Shown here piece after piece: positions 8,680 to 17,128 of a stretch of DNA of 64,000 nucleotides. Under the pieces are notes generated by a model, which worked only from the letters and a program-made list of their open reading frames with translations, did no database searches and had not been told where the DNA came from. The stretch comes from Bernardetia sp042180575 (GTDB lineage Bacteria > Bacteroidota > Bacteroidia > Cytophagales > Bernardetiaceae), in contig NZ_CP170094.1 in the NCBI RefSeq assembly GCF_042180575.1, forward strand, positions 5,270,001 to 5,334,000, written 5' to 3'. The translations under genes and the position numbers were made by a program. Each line of letters opens with the position of its first letter. The first letter of the stretch is position 1.

Positions 8680-9660
8680 TTATGTATTTATAAAGTTAGA
8701 GGTCAAAATCAAAAATTCTACAACAAAGAGTCCATCAATAAAACCTGTAAAATACCATTCTGAACGTTTGTTTGAACTTCCAATAATCAAAAAAGCAGTC
8801 AGAATATAAACTATTCCAAAATGAAAAAGGTAATTTATATGAAAATAATAAATCAAAACTGAACAAATAACAAGTAAACAAAGAGCTAAAATTTTACTAT
8901 TTTGAGGTGTCAGCAAACTAACTAATGTATTCAAACCTACCCTTTTATCGCCTTCTTTATCTCTAATGTCAAAAGGAATTGTTATTGCTAAAGTAAAAAA
9001 GAAACGTTCGAAAAATAAAGCTATTGTTTTTGAATTTTGAATAATTAAATCTTCATGTAACATCGGAAAAATTACGGTCGCACTTGCCCAAACATAAGCA
9101 ATCAAAAATATTTTTAGATAAGGAATATTTCGCCAAGCAGGAACTGAAAGGTAGCTTTTTTTACTTAGTTTTTCTTCCTTTTTATTTTCATTTAGATTTT
9201 GTTTTCCATTTATTTCCTCTTCCAAGATTTCATCTGAAGGTAGCTCTATATGAATAGGAACAGTATAAAAAATAGAAATAATAGCCAAATGCACCAAAAA
9301 CCAAAATTGATTGAGTGTAAGAAAGAAAGGAGCAGGAATTAGTAAAATCAAACTCAAAAAGAAAATAATTTTTAGTGCATTTCTTTTTTTATAAATAAAT
9401 TCAAATTTCTCTGAAGCTGTTCCTTTTGTATAAAAAACACATAAATTATAAGTGGCAAGCGTTCCAAAAAAAAGAATCCAAAGAGGCGCAAGTTCATAAT
9501 TTATACGAACAGAATCGAAAAGCAAAACATAACTACTCAGTCCCATAAGAGCAGCTCCTATTGATATCCAAAAATTCCCAAAAACAAGCCAACGAAAAGG
9601 AATAATAATAGTAAATTTATAAAGAGTAGATAAAGATAAACTCATATAGGGCATGTTCAT
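8680..9660 (-). CDS. UbiA-like prenyltransferase family membrane protein
   Basis: A 326-residue integral membrane protein with about eight hydrophobic helices. The motif FDIRDKEGDKRVG (about residues 234-246) matches the second Asp-rich motif of UbiA prenyltransferases, and the following NTLVSLL is also typical. The first Asp-rich motif (NDxxDxxxD) is not visible; at its expected place the sequence reads YNLCVFYTKG. A charged insert of about 30 residues (SDEILEEEINGKQN...) separates two halves. It may be a UbiA homologue that no longer transfers prenyl groups. Starts at Met1, Met3 (9654) and Met6 (9645) are all possible; Met6 begins the likely native N-terminus because the sequence before it overlaps a repeat end next to the IS. 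Confidence 0.6.
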   Translation of the reverse strand: MNMPYMSLSLSTLYKFTIIIPFRWLVFGNFWISIGAALMGLSSYVLLFDSVRINYELAPLWILFFGTLATYNLCVFYTKGTASEKFEFIYKKRNALKIIFFLSLILLIPAPFFLTLNQFWFLVHLAIISIFYTVPIHIELPSDEILEEEINGKQNLNENKKEEKLSKKSYLSVPAWRNIPYLKIFLIAYVWASATVIFPMLHEDLIIQNSKTIALFFERFFFTLAITIPFDIRDKEGDKRVGLNTLVSLLTPQNSKILALCLLVICSVLIYYFHINYLFHFGIVYILTAFLIIGSSNKRSEWYFTGFIDGLFVVEFLILTSNFINT

Positions 9661-9710
9661 AAAAATAAAAATCGTGTGTTTAGTTTAGCTTCGCTGAGGA
9701 AGCGTAAAGT

Positions 9711-9732
9711 TCGTTTGTGAGCAAACGAACAG
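9711..9732. terminator. Hairpin next to the IS left end
   Basis: A perfect 9-bp stem, gttcgtttg/caaacgaac, with a four-base loop. No T-run follows, so terminator function is uncertain. It lies 11 bases outside the IS terminal repeat. Confidence 0.35.
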
Positions 9733-9735
9733 ACA

Positions 9736-11006
9736 AATATTTTGGCTCTTCCGACTTTTTAGCGATTATATGAATTTGACTATCATTCTCAATCTAAAAT
9801 TTTGAAAGTTTCTAAACCCATACCCACTCCTTTTGAGGGTCTTAATTTTATTATTAATTCCCTCTACTATTCCGTTAGAATATCTATCTTTGAAGAAATT
9901 AATAATATCATTTTTCCAAGAATTAAACGTATTTATAAATCTATTTAGAGCCTTATGATTTATTTTTTGAGCTTCTTCTATCCATTGGTCTAGTAGTTTT
10001 TTAGCTTCTTGTTTACTCAAATCAGTATTAAATATATTTTGTAATTCCACTTTCATAAAATACACCTGTCTAAGCGTTGAGCTAAACCTAAACGCTTTAA
10101 GTAAAACTCGTCTTTCTTTATAAGTAAGGTCTTTCCATGCCTTGTATAAAAGCCATTTTATTTGCTTGAAATGAACGTTTTTATCATCTTTTCGTCGTAA
10201 TTCTTTACGAATGCTATCTAGCACTTTATTACAATGCTGAAAAAAATGAAAGCGATCTATTACTACATCAGCGTTAGGAAATACTTCTTTTGCTGTATTT
10301 GAAAATCCCTCCCACATATCACAAGAAAATACTTCTATACTAGTACAAAAAACTTCGCCTTTGGATAAAAAATAGGCTTTTAAATACTCTTTATTACGGT
10401 ATTCTAAAATATCCCAAACTTGACCTGTATCTAAATCTACTAAAACAACAGCATATTCCTTTTTTCCTTTTTTGTAAGCAAATTCATCAATACCTAAACG
10501 TCGAGGAAAATAATCTAGGTGTTTTTTTATCTCACGTTTACTATAGGTTTTAAAAATACCATCTAAAACATCCCAAAGTATGTTTTCTCGGATAGCTACT
10601 TCTTTGAAACTGCTATCTTTCAAACATAAATAAAGATATTTTTCCAAACGATGAGTTTGATTTTTTTGCTTAGAAACAAAACTAAAAACTTCTTGAAAGT
10701 AACGAGTACAATCTTGACAATGAAATTGACGAGAAGTTAAGTGTAAATAAACCTCTTTGTCTAAAATATTTCGGTCACGAACAATACGTTCTGAAGTAGA
10801 AGTCACTTTATTGCACTTTTTCAAGCAATTAGGACAAATAGAATCGGCTAAATTACTTTCTCCATAAATAGTTAAGCGAAGTGGAGAAGATTCTATTTTC
10901 GTTACTGAAAAATCTGAAAAACCTAATAAAATTGCTATTGTGTTAGTATCCATAGAAAGGCTAAATTAAGAAATTATCGCTAAATTGTCGGAAGAACCAA
11001 TATTTT
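9736..11006 (-). mobile_element. ISL3-family insertion sequence with 8-bp target duplication
   Basis: The element body is 9744-10998 (1255 bp). Its ends are imperfect inverted repeats: ggctcttccgac...tttagcgatta at the left and taatt/atcgctaaattgtcggaagaacc at the right, reading GG(C/T)TCTTCCGAC inward from each tip. It is flanked on both sides by the identical octamer aatatttt (9736-9743 and 10999-11006). An 8-bp duplication is what ISL3-family transposition makes. Perfect duplication and an intact transposase suggest recent insertion. It sits between the UbiA-like gene and gpmI and disrupts neither. Confidence 0.95.
9766..10953 (-). CDS. ISL3-family transposase
   Basis: The 395-residue transposase catalyses cut-and-paste movement of the surrounding IS. 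An N-terminal zinc-binding region carries CPNC-x3-C (residues 40-47) and FHCQDC (77-82). The DDE domain is intact: Asp156 in RRLGIDEFAYKKG, Asp233 in VVIDRFHFFQH, and Glu364 in NGIVEGINNKIK, followed by the family-typical KRSGYGFRNFQNFRLR. The reading frame is full length with no interruption, so the element may be active. It occupies nearly all of the IS, leaving only the terminal repeats. Confidence 0.96.
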   Translation of the reverse strand: MDTNTIAILLGFSDFSVTKIESSPLRLTIYGESNLADSICPNCLKKCNKVTSTSERIVRDRNILDKEVYLHLTSRQFHCQDCTRYFQEVFSFVSKQKNQTHRLEKYLYLCLKDSSFKEVAIRENILWDVLDGIFKTYSKREIKKHLDYFPRRLGIDEFAYKKGKKEYAVVLVDLDTGQVWDILEYRNKEYLKAYFLSKGEVFCTSIEVFSCDMWEGFSNTAKEVFPNADVVIDRFHFFQHCNKVLDSIRKELRRKDDKNVHFKQIKWLLYKAWKDLTYKERRVLLKAFRFSSTLRQVYFMKVELQNIFNTDLSKQEAKKLLDQWIEEAQKINHKALNRFINTFNSWKNDIINFFKDRYSNGIVEGINNKIKTLKRSGYGFRNFQNFRLRMIVKFI

Positions 11007-11078
11007 TTTATGAACATGTCTAGTAGTAAATATAACAATTTGATTTTCATCTCATAAGATAACTATTTTAAAAACAAA

Positions 11079-12632
11079 TTACACAAGTATTTCTCCAGTC
11101 ATTTCTTTAGGAATTTCTACATTCATCAAACTCAAAATAGTTGGAGCAATATCTCCTAGTTTTCCATTTTTGAGAGAATAATTGTTTTTTGTTGTATCAT
11201 TTGAAAGTAAAAACATCGGAACTGCATTTGTCGTATGTGCTGTATTTGGTGTTCCGTCTTCGTTTTTCATTTTATCAGCATTTCCATGGTCTGCAATAAT
11301 GATAACTTGATAACCATTTTTCAAAGCTGTTTCTGAAACTTCTTTTGCACAGACATCAACCGTTTCACAGGCTTTTATGGCAGCTTCGAAAACTCCTGTA
11401 TGTCCGACCATATCAGGATTGGCAAAATTTAGACAGACAAAATCAGGTTTGTTTTGATTTAAGTCGTCTATTACTTTGTCTTTTAGTTCAAAGGCACTCA
11501 TTTCAGGCTGTAAATCATACGTAGCCACTTTTGGAGAAGCACACATAATTCTGTTTTCGCCTTCAAATTGAGTTTCTCTTCCACCAGAAAAAAAGAAAGT
11601 AACATGAGGGTATTTTTCAGTTTCGGCTGCACGAAGTTGGGTTTTATCATTATTTTCCAAAACTTCTCCTAAGGTATTACTCAAGTTTATATCATCAAAA
11701 ATGATTTTTACATTTTTAAAATTCTTATTATAATTAGTCATCGTAACATAATACAAATCTAACTTTTTCATTCCTACCTCCTCAAAATCTTGCTGACAAA
11801 GAGCCTGTGTTATTTCTCTACATCTATCAGTACGGAAGTTAAAAGCAATTACGACATCTCCTTTCTCAATTTTTGCTAAAGGCTCATCCTTATCATCTGT
11901 AATAATAATCGGCTTCAAAAACTCATCTGTAATTCCTTTTTTATACGATTCTTTCAAGGCTGAAATAGCATTTTTTACTTTTTTACCTTCGCTTTTTGTC
12001 ATTGCATCATAAGCCAGCTTTACTCTTTCCCAACGATTATCTCTATCCATTGCATAATAACGCCCAACCAAAGAAGCAATTTTTGCATTTGTAGTTTTCA
12101 AGTAATTTTCCAAACTTGTTATAAATTTTTCGCCTGAATTTGGGTCTGTATCTCTTCCATCTGTAAAACCATGAATAAAAATATCCTTCAAACCTGCTTC
12201 TGTTGCTAGTGAAGTCAATGCTTTTAAATGCGAAGTATGCGAATGAACACCACCATCAGAAAGCAATCCTATAAAATGAAGTTTTACACCTTTTTCTTTT
12301 GCGTGATTGAAAGCCTTTTGTAGTGTTTTGTTTTGTCCTAATTCATTATTTTCGATAGCTACGTTAATACGAGCTAAATTTTGATAGACGACTCTACCTG
12401 CACCAATATTCATGTGTCCCACTTCCGAATTTCCCATTTGTCCTTTGGGAAGTCCTACAAATTCGCCATCAGTTCGAAGTTTTGAGTTTGGATAGTTTGT
12501 GTACAAGCTATCTACAAAAGGTGTTTTTGCTGCATCAATCGCTGAAACGGTTTTGTCTTTAGCAATTCCCCAGCCATCTAAAATCAATAAAATGACTTTA
12601 TTATTTGAGAGATTATTTTCTGTATTATTCAT
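11079..12632 (-). CDS. gpmI: 2,3-bisphosphoglycerate-independent phosphoglycerate mutase
   Basis: It interconverts 3- and 2-phosphoglycerate in glycolysis through a phosphoserine intermediate and two Mn2+ ions. The 517-residue length is usual for the family. Metal-binding Asp19 lies in VILLILDGWG, and nucleophile Ser69 in GQMGNSEVGHMNIGAGR. Further conserved blocks are VHSHTSHL, FTDGRDTDPNSG, AFNFRTDRCREIT, NFANPDMVGHTG, and ADHGNADKM near the C-terminus, all intact. It ends about 70 bases from the inserted IS, so the insertion falls just downstream of the gene and may remove or replace its natural terminator. Confidence 0.97.
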   Translation of the reverse strand: MNNTENNLSNNKVILLILDGWGIAKDKTVSAIDAAKTPFVDSLYTNYPNSKLRTDGEFVGLPKGQMGNSEVGHMNIGAGRVVYQNLARINVAIENNELGQNKTLQKAFNHAKEKGVKLHFIGLLSDGGVHSHTSHLKALTSLATEAGLKDIFIHGFTDGRDTDPNSGEKFITSLENYLKTTNAKIASLVGRYYAMDRDNRWERVKLAYDAMTKSEGKKVKNAISALKESYKKGITDEFLKPIIITDDKDEPLAKIEKGDVVIAFNFRTDRCREITQALCQQDFEEVGMKKLDLYYVTMTNYNKNFKNVKIIFDDINLSNTLGEVLENNDKTQLRAAETEKYPHVTFFFSGGRETQFEGENRIMCASPKVATYDLQPEMSAFELKDKVIDDLNQNKPDFVCLNFANPDMVGHTGVFEAAIKACETVDVCAKEVSETALKNGYQVIIIADHGNADKMKNEDGTPNTAHTTNAVPMFLLSNDTTKNNYSLKNGKLGDIAPTILSLMNVEIPKEMTGEILV

Positions 12633-12776
12633 GTCTTTGTGTAATTGTATCTTTGAGAGAATACCGAAAACGGCTTATTTGTCTTTTTCAAAAACGAAGG
12701 TAAAGAAAACTATTCTTTTTTTATTAATGTATCAAGAGAAGTAGGTTAATCAGACTTAATCTAGGTAATTTTTAGT

Positions 12777-13811
12777 TTACAAACTGCGCTTCTTCAAAAT
12801 TACCCAAATCACGACAGGCGCACCAATAAGAGCTGTTACGGCATTGATAGGTAATACTTTTGAAGACATAGGAAGTTGTGAAATACTATCACAAATCAGA
12901 AGTAAAATACCACCACCTAATGCCACAGCAGGAATAAGAATTTGATGACGAGCTGTTTTTATCAAAATTTTGGTAAGATGAGGAACTGCCAAACCAATAA
13001 ACCCAATCGGTCCACAAAAAGCTGTAATACTTCCTGCCAAAATACTGGTCGTAAAAATGATTCCTAAACGAGTTTTTTGAAGGCTCAACCCCATACTTTG
13101 TGCATAACGTTCGCCCAAAAGAAGTGCATCTAAAGGTTTGTGCATTGCCCAAGCTACCGAAAGACCTAGAAAATTAAGTCCTATCAAAAAAGGTAATTTG
13201 TCCCAAGTAACCTGTGAAAGACTTCCAAATGTCCACAATAAATACGATTTTATAGCTTCTGCCTCACTAAAATACTGCAAAATACTGACGATTGCACCTG
13301 TCGCACTTCCAAACATTAAGCCTACAATTAATAAAGCCATATTATTCGAAATTCGAATAGAAGCAATAATAACCAAAGATAAAACTAAAGCAGCTCCCAA
13401 AGTAGAAGCAATGCTCGTTTGCCAAAGTGAATTTTGAGATAAAATAAGATTAAAAAAACTATTTGCCGAAAGTCCAGAAACAAACAGCATCAAAATAGCA
13501 ACTCCCAAACTTGCTCCAGAACTAATTCCAAGCACAAAAGGTCCTGCCAAAGGATTCCTAAAAAGGGTCTGCATTTGAAGCCCAGAAACAGAAAGAGCCA
13601 TTCCGACAATCACAGCCGTTAGGGCTTTTGGTAATCTAAATTCCCAAATAATTGTAATCCAAGAAGACTTAGAAGCCGTTTTTTGAAAAATAATTGTACA
13701 AATTTCAGAAAATGGAATATGCACAGAACCTAAAGACAGATTTAATCCAAACAAGAAAATCAAGACTATAAAAAGAACACTAAAGATGAATGGGTAATTT
13801 TGTCTGTTCAA
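12777..13811 (-). CDS. FecCD-family iron/cobalamin ABC transporter permease
   Basis: A 344-residue inner-membrane permease of the BtuC/FhuB/FecCD family, which imports iron-siderophore, heme or cobalamin with a periplasmic binding protein and an ATPase. About nine to ten membrane helices are present. Family blocks are RLPKALTAVIVGMALSVSG (residues 59-77), NPLAGPFVLGISSGASLG (86-103), LLLGERYAQSMGLSL, which contacts the ATPase, and FCGPIGFIGLAVPHL. The ATPase and binding-protein genes do not lie next to it in this window, so it is either an orphan or its partners are elsewhere. The substrate cannot be told from the sequence. Confidence 0.93.
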   Translation of the reverse strand: MNRQNYPFIFSVLFIVLIFLFGLNLSLGSVHIPFSEICTIIFQKTASKSSWITIIWEFRLPKALTAVIVGMALSVSGLQMQTLFRNPLAGPFVLGISSGASLGVAILMLFVSGLSANSFFNLILSQNSLWQTSIASTLGAALVLSLVIIASIRISNNMALLIVGLMFGSATGAIVSILQYFSEAEAIKSYLLWTFGSLSQVTWDKLPFLIGLNFLGLSVAWAMHKPLDALLLGERYAQSMGLSLQKTRLGIIFTTSILAGSITAFCGPIGFIGLAVPHLTKILIKTARHQILIPAVALGGGILLLICDSISQLPMSSKVLPINAVTALIGAPVVIWVILKKRSL

Positions 13812-13901
13812 GTTTTTGGAGAATAGAGAATAGAAATCAGAAAATCAAATACATTTTTTTTAAGAGAAAGAAATGAGTACTCAGTTACTTATCATTCACA
13901 A

Positions 13902-14447
13902 CTATTTTCCAAAGTCTTGATTAATAAAATCTTCATTTTGTGGTGTTGTGACTTTAATAAATTCGTGCTTACTTGTTATGTGGCAATTATTACAAGAACG
14001 CAAAAGTAATTGATAGCCTTCTACAAAAGAAATTTTTTCTTTTGATTCAATCGTTTTTTCTAATTTTTCTATATTGGGAAATGCCATTGTTTTGACTAGA
14101 TTACTAATTTCTGTCCCTTCATCTACTACATTATGGTCAATAATATCTTCCATTGTTTCTTCTAACTCGTGCGTATAAAACTGTGCTAATTTCCAGTTTT
14201 CATTCTGTCCTGCAAAATGAAGTTTTTGCATATAGGTTTGCATTCTTGCCATTGCAAGAGCTAATTCGTAATGTTCTTCTTCTGTTTTATTTTCTTCTTT
14301 ATTGGGACTTGATTTTATTTTTTGTAGAGCTTCTTGTTGTTTTGATGCTAAAATTTCCAAATCATTTTTTAAATCATTTATTCTAAACTGTTGGAAACCA
14401 AAAAAAACAATACATAAAGTAGCAAGGATAGCAAAGGAAACTTTCAT
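13902..14447 (-). CDS. Membrane-anchored or secreted protein with one CxxCH motif
   Basis: A 181-residue protein with an N-terminal hydrophobic segment (residues 3-18), then an acidic, largely helical region with a likely coiled coil (about 22-60). A single heme c-type motif CNNCH is at Cys152-Cys155-His156, followed by a short tail. The ELALAMARMQTYMQKLHFAGQ and NWKLAQFYTHELEETMEDI helices suggest a four-helix or cytochrome-like bundle. Heme attachment is inferred only from the motif; no axial methionine can be assigned. It lies on the same strand as the FecCD permease, 90 bases upstream of it, so a shared transcript is possible. Confidence 0.65.
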   Translation of the reverse strand: MKVSFAILATLCIVFFGFQQFRINDLKNDLEILASKQQEALQKIKSSPNKEENKTEEEHYELALAMARMQTYMQKLHFAGQNENWKLAQFYTHELEETMEDIIDHNVVDEGTEISNLVKTMAFPNIEKLEKTIESKEKISFVEGYQLLLRSCNNCHITSKHEFIKVTTPQNEDFINQDFGK

Positions 14448-14485
14448 AGTTGATTAAAATATAGATAGTGAGTAGTTTTGGTTCT

Positions 14486-14879
14486 CTGATAATTTTTGCA
14501 TTATGTCGTTGGTGGGACACCAATAACAGCAGGTTATAGCTGTTGTCCCCACCATAGCCGTAAGGTTAAAAATTTATTTGTCTTTCTGTTCCGTAGGAAC
14601 TTTATATTGGTAGTAAAAATAAGAAAGAAAGAGTGTATTCTGTTCCGTTAGGAACTACATATTGGTAGGATTTCAAGAATTTTAATACAAAATGCGACCA
14701 ATATACAACTCCTATGGAGTAAATGATTTTTAACTTTTCTGTTTTTATCTACCAATATAAAACTCCTAACGGAGTAGAGGGCAAAATTTCTCAATAGCCT
14801 TACGACTATGGTGTCCCCACCGACGACCATCAATATTCAAAATTTGAATAAAATCAATAAGGTGCAAAAATTGTCAAAC
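14486..14879. repeat. Large fold-back element (about 390 bp), family A
   Basis: The left end (ctgataatttttgc at 14486-14499, gtcgttggtgggacacc at 14505-14521, accatagccgtaagg at 14551-14565) is inverted at the right (ccttacgactatggt at 14798-14812, gtgtccccaccgacgac at 14811-14827, gcaaaaattgtcaaac at 14864-14879). Inside are four copies of a unit like tccgttaggaactttatatt, two forward (about 14587, 14640) and two inverted (about 14695, 14749). No transposase is present; a 61-codon frame within it is chance. The end motifs recur in the element at 18498. The remaining 250 bases to 15132 are AT-rich leader with no other feature. Confidence 0.75.
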
Positions 14880-15132
14880 AACCGTAGTTTTTAATTAAAG
14901 CACAAAAGTACGAATTTAGAATGATTCTTAATAATATAATTTGAAAGGTTTAAATATTTGGTTCATAATTGCATAAGTGCTTATAAATTCATTAATTTAC
15001 ATCAAAATTATATCAACAAATAATCCTTTCTTTTATTTGCTGTATCTGCTTATTTTTTACTCTTGATAAAGTTCAATGAATTTTATCTTTAGATAAATAA
15101 TACTACTGATTTTTATTATCCTATTCATTCTG

Positions 15133-16866
15133 ATGAAAAAAAAATACTTTCTATTACTTTTTACTTTTTTATTTGTTTTATTATTTTCCTTTAATGTATC
15201 TGCTCAAACTGATTCCCTTTCAGGGACGTATGTAGATGAAGAAGGAAAATACTATCAACAAGCAGAATTACCTGTATATCTTCATATTTCTACTAGTCCA
15301 AATGGAGAAAAAATTCCTCTTTCTGGAAAAAAAGTAGGCGAGAAAGAAGTTTCTGTCGAACCTATCATTTTGGATGGGCATGGTGTTCACATCCTTAAAC
15401 ATAGTGATGGCAAAAACCCTAGAAATAGCTACGAATATATAATCTATGCTGACGGACTTCCACCAAATTCTACTTCAAAATTTACAACTCCGTATGTGTA
15501 TCGCAAGCAAGGAACTACTTTTTATGGACAGGATTTGAAAATTACATTGGATGTAAAAGACCAAATGTCAGGTGTGGAAGGTTTTTATTTCAATCTTGAT
15601 GGAATGGGAAATCAGCCTTATACCAATACCATTTCGGTAGATTCAGAAGGCGACCATTTGTTAAAATATTTTTCAATAGATAAAGTAGGAAATGTAGAAA
15701 CAGAAAATACGAAAGAATTTGTTGTCGATGTTTCTCCACCAATAAGTACCTATAATGTAGTTGGTATCAATTCTGAAAATGTAATTTCGTTGGGTACAAA
15801 AATTTATTTTACCTTAGAAGATAATAGTGTAGGTGTAAAAAATACGTTTTATCGTTTTGATGAGCAAAGCTGGAAACCTTACTATAACAAAAGAAATTTG
15901 CCTTTACAGGCATTGAGTGATGGAAATCATACATTACATTTTTATTCAACAGATTATCTAAAAAATGAAGAAACTGCACAAAGTTTTGCATTTTATTTAG
16001 ATAGAACGGCACCAATTATGTCGGCTGATGTTTTGGGGGATAAGTTTATTGTTGGTCAGCAAGTGTATTTTTCAGGTCGTACAAAATTGAAGCTAACAGC
16101 CGTTGATAATAAATCAGGTGTAAAAGAAGTTTGGTATTCGATTGATGGTGGAGAATGGGCGCAATATACAGACCCTTTTTACTTGCCATCTAAATCGGGA
16201 ACGCATACAATTCGTTATTATGCCATCGATAATACAGAAAATATGGGAGTTGAAGGAGCGATTGACCCACGTTTTGATACATATAGACACAATGTAAGTG
16301 CTGTTTATGTAGATTTGACAGGACCAAAATTGGGTTATAATTATCAAGGAAAAACCTTCAAAAAAGGTGATGTCTTGTATATCAGTCCAGAAACAAATTT
16401 GAGATTGACAGCTACTGATGGCGAATCAGGATTACAAAACGTAACCTATAAATTGAATGGACAAGGTGAAGAAATAGAGTATGACGCTCCTTTCAATGTA
16501 CAAGAATCAGGTATGCAAAGTCTTGAAATTATTGGTTATGACAATGTAAACAATAGAAATACTATTAATACTTCTTTTGCTGTTGATGCAGAAGCTCCTA
16601 CTGTTTTTTATCATTTCAGTACGTTGCCAGATGAGAGCAGAGATACAGCTTATCCTTCTTATGTTCAGTTATTTTTGGGAGCGCAAGACGGGCAGACAAA
16701 TACCGAACAGATTTATTATCGTATAAATGGCAGTGCAAAACGTCTTTATAACGGAAAAATAAGTGGTTTTGCCAAAAATAAAAGCTATACTATTTTGGTA
16801 GAAGTAAAAGATAAGTTAGGGAATATAGCCGAAGAAGAAATTATTTTTGAAACGTTGGAGTATTAG
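15133..16866 (+). CDS. Secreted OmpL47-type repeat protein
   Basis: A 577-residue exported protein with a clear signal peptide ending VSAQ at about residue 25. Five successive modules of about 95 residues follow, each of the form D..SGV..(Y/F)Y.(L/I)DG......Y......(G)(D/N)H.L.(Y)(Y/F)(S/A)(I/T)D..(G/E)N, seen around residues 143, 231, 318, 430 and 515. This is the pattern of OmpL47-type beta-barrel/Ig-like repeats found in Bacteroidota envelope proteins. The protein is probably periplasmic or surface-associated; binding partner and function are unknown. No T9SS sorting domain is seen; it ends with the fifth repeat. It is upstream of ffh but a separate ffh promoter lies between. Confidence 0.75.
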   Translation: MKKKYFLLLFTFLFVLLFSFNVSAQTDSLSGTYVDEEGKYYQQAELPVYLHISTSPNGEKIPLSGKKVGEKEVSVEPIILDGHGVHILKHSDGKNPRNSYEYIIYADGLPPNSTSKFTTPYVYRKQGTTFYGQDLKITLDVKDQMSGVEGFYFNLDGMGNQPYTNTISVDSEGDHLLKYFSIDKVGNVETENTKEFVVDVSPPISTYNVVGINSENVISLGTKIYFTLEDNSVGVKNTFYRFDEQSWKPYYNKRNLPLQALSDGNHTLHFYSTDYLKNEETAQSFAFYLDRTAPIMSADVLGDKFIVGQQVYFSGRTKLKLTAVDNKSGVKEVWYSIDGGEWAQYTDPFYLPSKSGTHTIRYYAIDNTENMGVEGAIDPRFDTYRHNVSAVYVDLTGPKLGYNYQGKTFKKGDVLYISPETNLRLTATDGESGLQNVTYKLNGQGEEIEYDAPFNVQESGMQSLEIIGYDNVNNRNTINTSFAVDAEAPTVFYHFSTLPDESRDTAYPSYVQLFLGAQDGQTNTEQIYYRINGSAKRLYNGKISGFAKNKSYTILVEVKDKLGNIAEEEIIFETLEY

Positions 16867-16987
16867 AATTTATTTCTAAACTTATTTTGCTAGACAACCA
16901 AAATTAAGAATCTAATCTAAATAATTTGTACTTCGTTTTTTAATCAAAATCTGAAATAGTATTTTCTATAACTTCCTTTCAAAAATA

Positions 16988-17017
16988 TTGTTTATTACTC
17001 CTTTTTCTTTACCTTTG
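16988..17017 (+). promoter_or_regulatory. Bacteroidota promoter for ffh
   Basis: TTG at 16988-16990, a 19-base spacer and TACCTTTG at 17010-17017 match the Bacteroidota sigma-factor consensus TTG-N19-TAnnTTTG. Initiation would fall near 17023, giving a leader of about 105 bases before the ffh start. This is the best promoter match seen in the window. Confidence 0.75.
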
Positions 17018-17024
17018 TGTGTTT

Positions 17025-17071
17025 AAACCTTTTTGAAAGGTTTTTGCCTCAACGATGATAGAGTCTCGTTG
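17025..17071 (+). other. Two small hairpins in the ffh leader
   Basis: The first stem is aaaccttt/aaaggttt (17025-17032 with 17036-17043). The second is caacga/tcgttg (17050-17055 with 17066-17071), followed by acggtt. A closely similar sequence, gccttcaacgacag...cttgttgacggttg, occurs at 45651-45684. They may be a repeat or an RNA control element in the leader; neither ends in a T-run. Confidence 0.45.
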
Positions 17072-17128
17072 ACGGTTATAACAAAAGAAATTCCATTTTA
17101 ATAGAAAAAATACAACCGATTTTCATAT

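Noticed and set aside
12499..12744. 81-codon open frame on the plus strand over the gpmI start
   Set aside because: It overlaps the start of gpmI in antisense and has no domain; a TATCTTTG at 12648-12655 inside it has no downstream gene.
14648..14833. 61-codon open frame on the minus strand
   Set aside because: It lies wholly within the fold-back element and follows its inverted repeats, so it is not a gene.
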